Source: Owenia fusiformis (taxonomy: Eukaryota > Annelida > Polychaeta > Sabellida > Oweniidae). Taken from it: a DNA stretch of 64,000 nucleotides. The position numbers and the translations under genes were made by a program. The notes under the pieces are model-generated. The model made no database searches, was not told the origin of the DNA, and worked only from the letters and a program-made list of their open reading frames with translations. The stretch is from NCBI GenBank assembly GCA_903813345.2, contig CAIIXF020000002.1:7059772-7123771 (forward strand), in the 5' to 3' direction. Below are positions 57,700-64,000 of the stretch, in pieces. How positions within the stretch are numbered: the stretch's first letter is position 1; each line of letters begins with the position of its first letter.

Positions 57700-59780
57700 T
57701 AAACTAAGCTACTAAAAATTTGCCAAAAATGAATAGTCATGACAAAGATGCATATTATTTGTTGAAAATATCAATATTTTTCTGAAATTGGCTCCATGAC
57801 TTCATGATCCGTGATGTAAACATATTCCTCACATCTTGACTTGGAATATGATTAGAAATTAGCATTATATTAATCGAAGCGTTTTGCTTTTGAAATTAGC
57901 ATTAGCCTTTTGTTTCTGTTTGCTCTCAAGTTATTTGACCAATCAGTGATGAGGGTCGTCTCTATATGAATTTCAATTGCGTTGAGGTCATCTTTGAGCT
58001 ATGGGGTTTTCCCTCCTCTTTTCTAAACTTTGGCCATTCGATTTATAAATCCAATAAGATAATTATTTTAAAAAGTTAACTATTGTGCATATCAAAGAAA
58101 AATCAGTGAAGCATTGAAAAACAAATTAAATTTTAGTTATCCTTAGTGATGGATACTATTGCTAATTAGAATAACACACGGATAATATGACATAATTATA
58201 TGTTTCCCTTTACTCGCTTCTCTAATTTAACTTGTTTAGAGAAACCTTTCTACGAATTAATTAATTATGACGTCTAATTATCAGCACTGTGAGACATAAT
58301 TGGTATCGGGTTGTTCTTGGGATCCTGACGACCTTTTATTCTGATACTCATAGCATCTTTCTGTTTCACCTGAAACATGCTCTGATATTATGAGGCATAT
58401 TCTGTGATCTGAGCACATCAGATTGGAAGAGTTATAACTGTCAATAAGTGTGATAGTTATCATGTTATCATTTACCTAATGCCAATACATTACATAATAG
58501 GCATTGTATCTAACAGCAAATATTAGAACATATACCACACAAGCTTTATGACCCCAATTAGATGAAATATGAGCTGGGGTTAAAGATCTCAAAAATCCTC
58601 AATTTTGGGCTCTCCTGGATCGCCAAATCAAGCTCATTATATCATGGCATCTCGTGGCTGAGAAGAAATGGGATGTCATGGTTTATCATGATGGCAACTT
58701 TTGAGAATTGTCAACTTCATGTACGTTAGGAAGTTTATCTTGAAATACACTGTCAATACATTACAAATATGAATTTGACAATGAATTGAAAAATGAAAAT
58801 TCATCAATCGATGTTTAGAATCAGTTTAAGATGTACGCACACACTGTTGGATGTAGTTTATTTCGGTGCGGCTGGCATATTGAATCTGTGTAATATGTAC
58901 CATGATCTACCAATGTGTTCCTTATAAGCTCAAATATGATTTCTCCCAAAAGAAATAGTTAAGGTGATTCAAGACTATACATAACAAAAAACATTATACT
59001 ATCATCAAATCGAAAGGTTCCCATTTTATCAAGCGTATCCACACCGATTGTCTGTTGGTTGCTCATATCTCATTCCCAATTCTAATACCTTAGTCGCATT
59101 TGCTCTACGGCGGCATTATTACATCGCAGAAGAAACTTTAGTTTATAACTTTAAAAAAGCGAAACTAATCTCTCTTATTTGATAGTTTGAATACAGTATG
59201 AAGGCTGAAAACGATGTATGAAAAACAATTTCAAAACGTAAACGTTTGCAAGAGTTATGTATACTTTACAACGAAATATTTACTAAATAACTGTTTTTAC
59301 AATTAAATAAATGTATATTAGGTATTAATTTCACATGCTCGTATATGGATTTTAGTGAAGTTCCAAAGCCGCTTAAAATTTTAAAATATCACAAATTCAA
59401 GTTAAAAGTGGTTCCGCACCAATCGCACAGGTAAAATACCGATTGCTACCTACTGCTACCTACTAGAATTCAACACACAGTTGTAAACATAATCTTAAAA
59501 CAGGGTATTAATTGTGTTTTCGGTGACAAGCATCAAACCAAAGAAGTGATATTAAATGCCATGTAAGTCAAGTTAAGTTCACCTCTACGTAGGTTTTGTC
59601 TGCATGTCTACCATGAATGGTATGAGTCCTATGTATCTGAAAATAACACTAAACTTCCCAAACGTGCAAATGTACGTTAATCTCAACATTTTGTTCTCGG
59701 AAACCGTCAAGTTCTCTTTCAGTGATGACGGATCAAAAAGCCTAAGTCTACGATTCATCTGGGAATTGAAGACTCTTAAC
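57700..59780. other. Intergenic, no feature recognised
   Basis: AT-rich unique-looking sequence; open frames are under 70 codons and have no recognisable content. Confidence 0.45.
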
Positions 59781-59783
59781 AAG

Positions 59784-60965
59784 CGTAAATTGTTATAGTC
59801 AGTATGTGTGTATTATACATTTATGTTGATGGGTTGTATTTTCATCTGTTTTAGTTACTTATTTGCATATAGTCGTCGGCTTAACAAGCGTAAATTCTCC
59901 ATTTCGCTGTTCGCTCTTTGAATCAGAACGTTCGCATATATGGTGCATATATGTACTCAAAAAGGACAAAATTTGATTGGTCAATATTTTTCAACGATGC
60001 ATTTCGTGTAGCTATTTGTGAGACCCGAAAGTTCTAAATCAAATTAATTACGCAATTTTGTTTTTACACCCGCAAGCTAAATAAAAAAATGACACCATCG
60101 GAATTCTTCTTCTTTGTCATTGAATTAATAGTCAGTATACCAGATTTAATCAATAAAAGATTATACAATTAACAACAAAATTCGGAAACGAGTATGTAAG
60201 ATTTGCTTTCGAACCACTAAACTTGACCTAGATAATAGCGACGTGTCTTCTTTGGTCAAATGCTCAGTTGTTTGTGGGTTTTCAACGTAACTCTATAATG
60301 TAATATGAAGATGAGTACTTTTATTCAGTTGTTGCATCGATGTTACAGTTTGTAGTGCGGTAATATTGGCATGAACGTGTTGAAAGTAGAATGGAATTGC
60401 TTTTTCCAATATGGCGACTAGTCACGTGACTTCTTCTCTTCCGGAATATACTCCCATTTTCAATCATTGTTTTCACCCCGTTAGGAGCCAATAAAATGAA
60501 AAAAAATATATGTTATATAAAGATTATTAAAAGACTAATTGTTTCTGATAGTTTGTTTTCTCCGATCGCATGGAGATTCGATCGAAAATATCGCTTGAAA
60601 AATGGGTATGAAAATCCCCATGTTAAACCAACGGGGAAAAACAAGGTAGAAAAATTTTGTTCCCCCGCGAACTGCATCATGGGAAATATTTTGACCTTAT
60701 AAGGAAAAACTTTCGCGCCATCTTTATTAGAGATTCAATACTACCGAATCCGCGATTTTAAGAATTGTTATAGTCAGTATGTGTGTATTATACATTTATG
60801 TTGATGGGTTGTATTTTCATCTGTTTTAGTTACTTATTTCCATTTAGTCGTCGGCTTAACAAGCGTAAATTGTTATATTCAGTATGTGTGTATTATACAT
60901 TTATGTTGATGGGTTGTATTTTCATCTGTTTTAGTTACTTATTTGCATTAAGTCGTCGACAATTT
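59784..60965 (+). repeat. Tandem repeat, about 104-bp unit, three copies, split
   Basis: Units at about 59784-59893, 60765-60857 and 60858-60960 carry 'gttatagtcagtatgtgtgt', 'ttatgttgatgggttgtatt' and 'tagtcgtcggcttaacaagc'. The array is cut between the first and second unit by an 866-bp segment. Confidence 0.85.
59897..60762. mobile_element. 866-bp insertion in a tandem array
   Basis: AATT stands on both sides (59893-59896, 60763-60766) where the intact unit has it once, as for a 4-bp target duplication. Ends CTCCATTTCG and (inverted) CTTAAAATCG are only loosely alike. No ORF of note. Class unknown. Confidence 0.5.
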
Positions 60966-61019
60966 AGCAAGGATTTCATCTTTCTCTCTGGACTAGAGAA
61001 GGAGGAACTAATTATTTAG

Positions 61020-61985
61020 TCTTATGTTCGAAGAATGGGGTTAGTGATTCTGTCAAATTGCCTGTATTATGAAATGTCTGCACCGTGATCTAACTTACTG
61101 TGCTATAGCCACAAAAAATGAATGTGCCTTGTCATTTGATATTAAGCATACATCCCTTTAGGAGACCGTCAAATCCAGAAATCTCCGGTCACTTTCTTTA
61201 TCAGGAGAGCTGTCAACACATCTGATAAGAAGTGTTCTTAGCAGCTCTAGTGAAACTTGATGCTATGTTGGTCTAATACAAGATGCAGCCTACTTGTAAA
61301 TAAAATACGTTATCCATGTACGTAATATATGGCTCAACAAAAAACAGCAACTAAAAAACAACAACTAAATATGAGAAACTTACGTGGTATATGCCATATT
61401 TATGTGTCTGATCATATAATCTTCAAATTATCCATCAATTTCTTAAGAAATTGGCGAAATTAAGGAAACCAGAAAACACATTTAATGAAAGGGCGGTGTT
61501 TATAGGCTGTATGAAATGCCCCTGCATTAACGCTCACATATATGAGTTTTAAACAATAATTTAGTAGACTAAAGTGTTGATACGAAATCTCAGTAATAGC
61601 ACCAGTTAGGAGATAAGGTGATGTCCGATTTAACATTACGATTGCTGGATATGTTGATGACTTAAGTGATGAATATGACCATTGAATCGTTGATCCAAGG
61701 GACTTTGACGAGGTCAGCAAGCACTTTCATAAGCTTTTAAAGATCTGAATAACGAGTCACATTCATTCAAGCATATCATGTAATATGTGTTCAAATGGCG
61801 GTCTCTTGAATGGGAGCTTTGACACATATATGTTTAAAGTTCATCTTGACTATTGTCAATCAGTAAGTGACAGCTTGTATTGGTTGATCTTGGGATGAGG
61901 TATTAAATGTCGTCTCCTATTGTTATTTGTAAAAGGAAGCAGTGCATCTCGATTTTGTAGCAGATTTACTCCTTAAAATGTGAGT
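61020..61985. other. Intergenic, no feature recognised
   Basis: AT-rich sequence without recognisable genes or repeats. Confidence 0.4.
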
Positions 61986-61990
61986 CTCAG

Positions 61991-62175
61991 CTTGTATTCG
62001 CGAATTGAATGCAACTAACGCATGTCGGCTACCAGATTAACCTACTATTTTATTGGAAACTCATTAAAATATGAATAGTACCTCCCACTATTCCATTCAT
62101 ATTCAAATGAGTTTGTCACAAAATACTAGGTTAATCCGGTAGCCGACAGACGTGAGTTGCATTGGCGAGTACAAG
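61991..62175. mobile_element. Palindromic MITE, 185 bp
   Basis: CTTGTATTCGCGAATTGAATGC, GTCGGCTACC, GATTAACCTA at the left are mirrored by TAGGTTAATC, GGTAGCCGAC, GCATTGGCGAGTACAAG at the right, around a 7-bp centre (acctccc). Confidence 0.9.
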
Positions 62176-62834
62176 GGTAAACGGTTCCTAAACCTATGAG
62201 GTGGTGTTTATTTGGTTAGTTGTGGGTTGTGCTCATTTTGTGGTGATTGCATTATGTGTTGGGTAGCACGTTTTGAACAATTGTATGTGTGATCGATGTT
62301 GTGTCGAGTAGTGCCTGGTTGACAAAACAAACATTTATGTTTTCAATACAAGAGTAACATTTTAATACAATTTTGGGATCGAAATTTATATGGCATATAT
62401 GGCCAAAAATATCGATGTTGGACAATGGGAGCCAATCCTCCTTGAGATATAACGTAGCTAGCTATTGTATGCGCGCAAGACCAGAACGAAGAGATTCGAT
62501 TGGAACTACATAAATAATATACATGTTGTATAATCAAAGAGATAGATCTGAGAAACACACATGCACAAGTAATGTAATGTTTGAAATATTTTGAAATAAA
62601 TATTATTTGAATGTATTAATAGTGTAAAATATAGTCTAGTTACAAGCCTCTGTGGGACCCCCTCTCTACTTGACTAAACACCTTTTCGAACAGATGCGGG
62701 TGACTTTGTTGCTAAGCAATTTAGTTCTAATAGTAACTTTGGAAAAACATTGCATTCAGACATGGTCGCTCTGGACAATGAAGTGAAATAGATTTGTGTC
62801 GACATTACACAGGATGTGAAGTTCTTCAGATACC

Positions 62835-62975
62835 TAACATCAACTCAGCCCCTGGACAACACAACCTCTAGAGAATTCAGTCCACAGACTACTCAATTCC
62901 TAGACAACTCAGTCCCTTGACAAGTCAAGCCCTCGACATCTCATCTCCTAGGCAACCCAACACCTGAACAACTTA
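62835..62975. repeat. Degenerate tandem repeat, about 16 bp (caactcagtcc type)
   Basis: Units such as 'ctggacaacacaacc', 'ctagacaactcagtcc', 'ttgacaagtcaagcc', 'taggcaacccaacac'. Same kind as 49955-50085. Confidence 0.7.
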
Positions 62976-63209
62976 ATACAGTAACAGGCATAATTAGACC
63001 AAATCCCTTTTATCTAATAGAAGTGGCGGGTATACGCATTATTACCACCTTGCCGGTGTGAAAGAAATGATGGTCCCCCAGGGATTATGGTACCATTTCT
63101 TAACGGCCCTTACTGGCCCTGATTGTGCATAAGGTAATGAGGGAAAGAGTTGTATTTAGGTCACCATATAAATCAGTGGAGAGTAGGACCATAATTTGAT
63201 AGGACCTCC

Positions 63210-64000
63210 AGGCCCGTAAGACACTTTTCTCCAAGGGGGGTGCGGTTTTTACTAAAGAGAATGTAAAATTGTCAATTTTTTTGCCGCGTAAACCAAATCG
63301 CGTAACTCAGAGGGGGGGGGGGTCGGTACTCGGCTACTCCCTATATCGGTTTGGAATTAACAAATGCAACTTCAAAATGTTCCAATTGTTTTTTTGGGGG
63401 GGGGGTGAGGAGTGGTCCACTCCCCCTTGAAAATTTTACAGTTTTGAGATGCTATTTGATGCATTCTGCGCACTTTCAAAGTGTATGACGAATTTCCATG
63501 CAGTGTCTCGGTATATATCACTGGACGGTAGTTTGAGTGTATGAGTCAATAAGAAAAATATGATTTTTTTTCAAATTCTTTTCGGGGTGTCAAAAAGGAT
63601 GAGAGGGTGAAGTGGGGTGGGGTGCCAGAGGAGGAGCAAGGGGTTGTCACCCAGAAACATTGACCATATCAAGGTGCTATTTGATGATGTCTGGGCACTT
63701 AAAAAATGTCTGAGACAATACATGAAATTCAGAATATTTTCTTTTGTTTTGTGGGGATGTGAGGGGGGCTATAACTCTCTTAGAAAATTTTACAATTTAA
63801 AGATAATATTTGGTGCTTCTGGGCACTTTTAAAGTGTATTAGTCAATAAAAACATTGAAAAACAATCATCATTTTTTCAAATTTTGGGGGTGTCAAAGGG
63901 GAGGGGTGCCAAAGGGGGAGGTGGGGCTGGGGTGCCAGAGGGGGAGCAAGTGTTTGTCCCCAATATCTGTCTCCCAGAAACAATTACAATATCAAAGTGC
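63210..64000 (+). repeat. Degenerate tandem array, about 270-bp G-rich units
   Basis: Two to three units contain 'gggtgccagaggnggagcaag', 'cccagaaaca', 'atatcaaggtgctattt', 'tctgggcactt', 'aaagtgtatnagtcaataa' and 'tttcaaattttgggggtgtc'. The array runs off the window end. A 71-codon frame at 63617-63832 is repeat-derived. Confidence 0.75.

Noticed and set aside
1-64000. tRNA, rRNA or snRNA genes
   Set aside because: No tRNA B-box with a matching A-box and no rRNA blocks were noticed on either strand; a covariance-model scan would settle this.

Overview
The window looks like AT-rich nuclear DNA of an invertebrate animal. Genes are split by introns with GT/AG borders, there is no operon structure, and the space between exons is crowded with transposons, foldback elements and minisatellites. 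The best lineage clue is a tandem family of secreted coiled-coil plus LDL-receptor-class-A proteins. Their layout resembles the linker chains of annelid giant extracellular haemoglobin, so an annelid or other lophotrochozoan is my inference. The C-terminal domain does not clearly match linkers I remember.

Region 1 (1-27050, minus strand) holds three head-to-tail paralogues, called A, B and C here. A runs from 3766 down to 454 and leaves the window before its last two exons. B (9162-5610) and C (26852-14177) are complete, with six exons each, the same intron phases, and 777 coding bases each. Mobile DNA has inserted around them. A 5'-truncated LINE lies between A and B, ending 33 bp past the stop codon of B. 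A hAT transposon, itself split by a 2655-bp LTR-like insertion that carries a 42-bp minisatellite, lies between B and C. Intron 4 of C holds a very young LTR retroelement whose two 883-bp LTRs I read as identical. Its 980-codon ORF encodes Gag, protease and the start of integrase but no reverse transcriptase.

Region 2 (27-43 kb) has one intact single-exon gene, a type II membrane sulfotransferase of the heparan-sulfate/uronyl 2-O-sulfotransferase family (28880-29935). It also has a puzzling 5.1-kb unit bounded by 200-bp direct repeats (33300-38398) with no convincing ORF, plus several inverted-repeat elements.

Region 3 (43-64 kb) contains two broken genes: a rhodopsin-family GPCR with one stop codon between TM6 and TM7 (43492-44475), and a spectrin-repeat, nesprin-like gene on the minus strand (49044-53258) with three nonsense codons and one frameshift across five otherwise phase-compatible exons. 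The rest is repeats: a Mutator-like element with 9-10 bp target duplication, a 1.5-kb TIR element, a 1.1-kb foldback array, and a minisatellite split by an 866-bp insertion.

No tRNA, rRNA or CRISPR array was recognised. Element ages, family names and repeat identities are read by eye.
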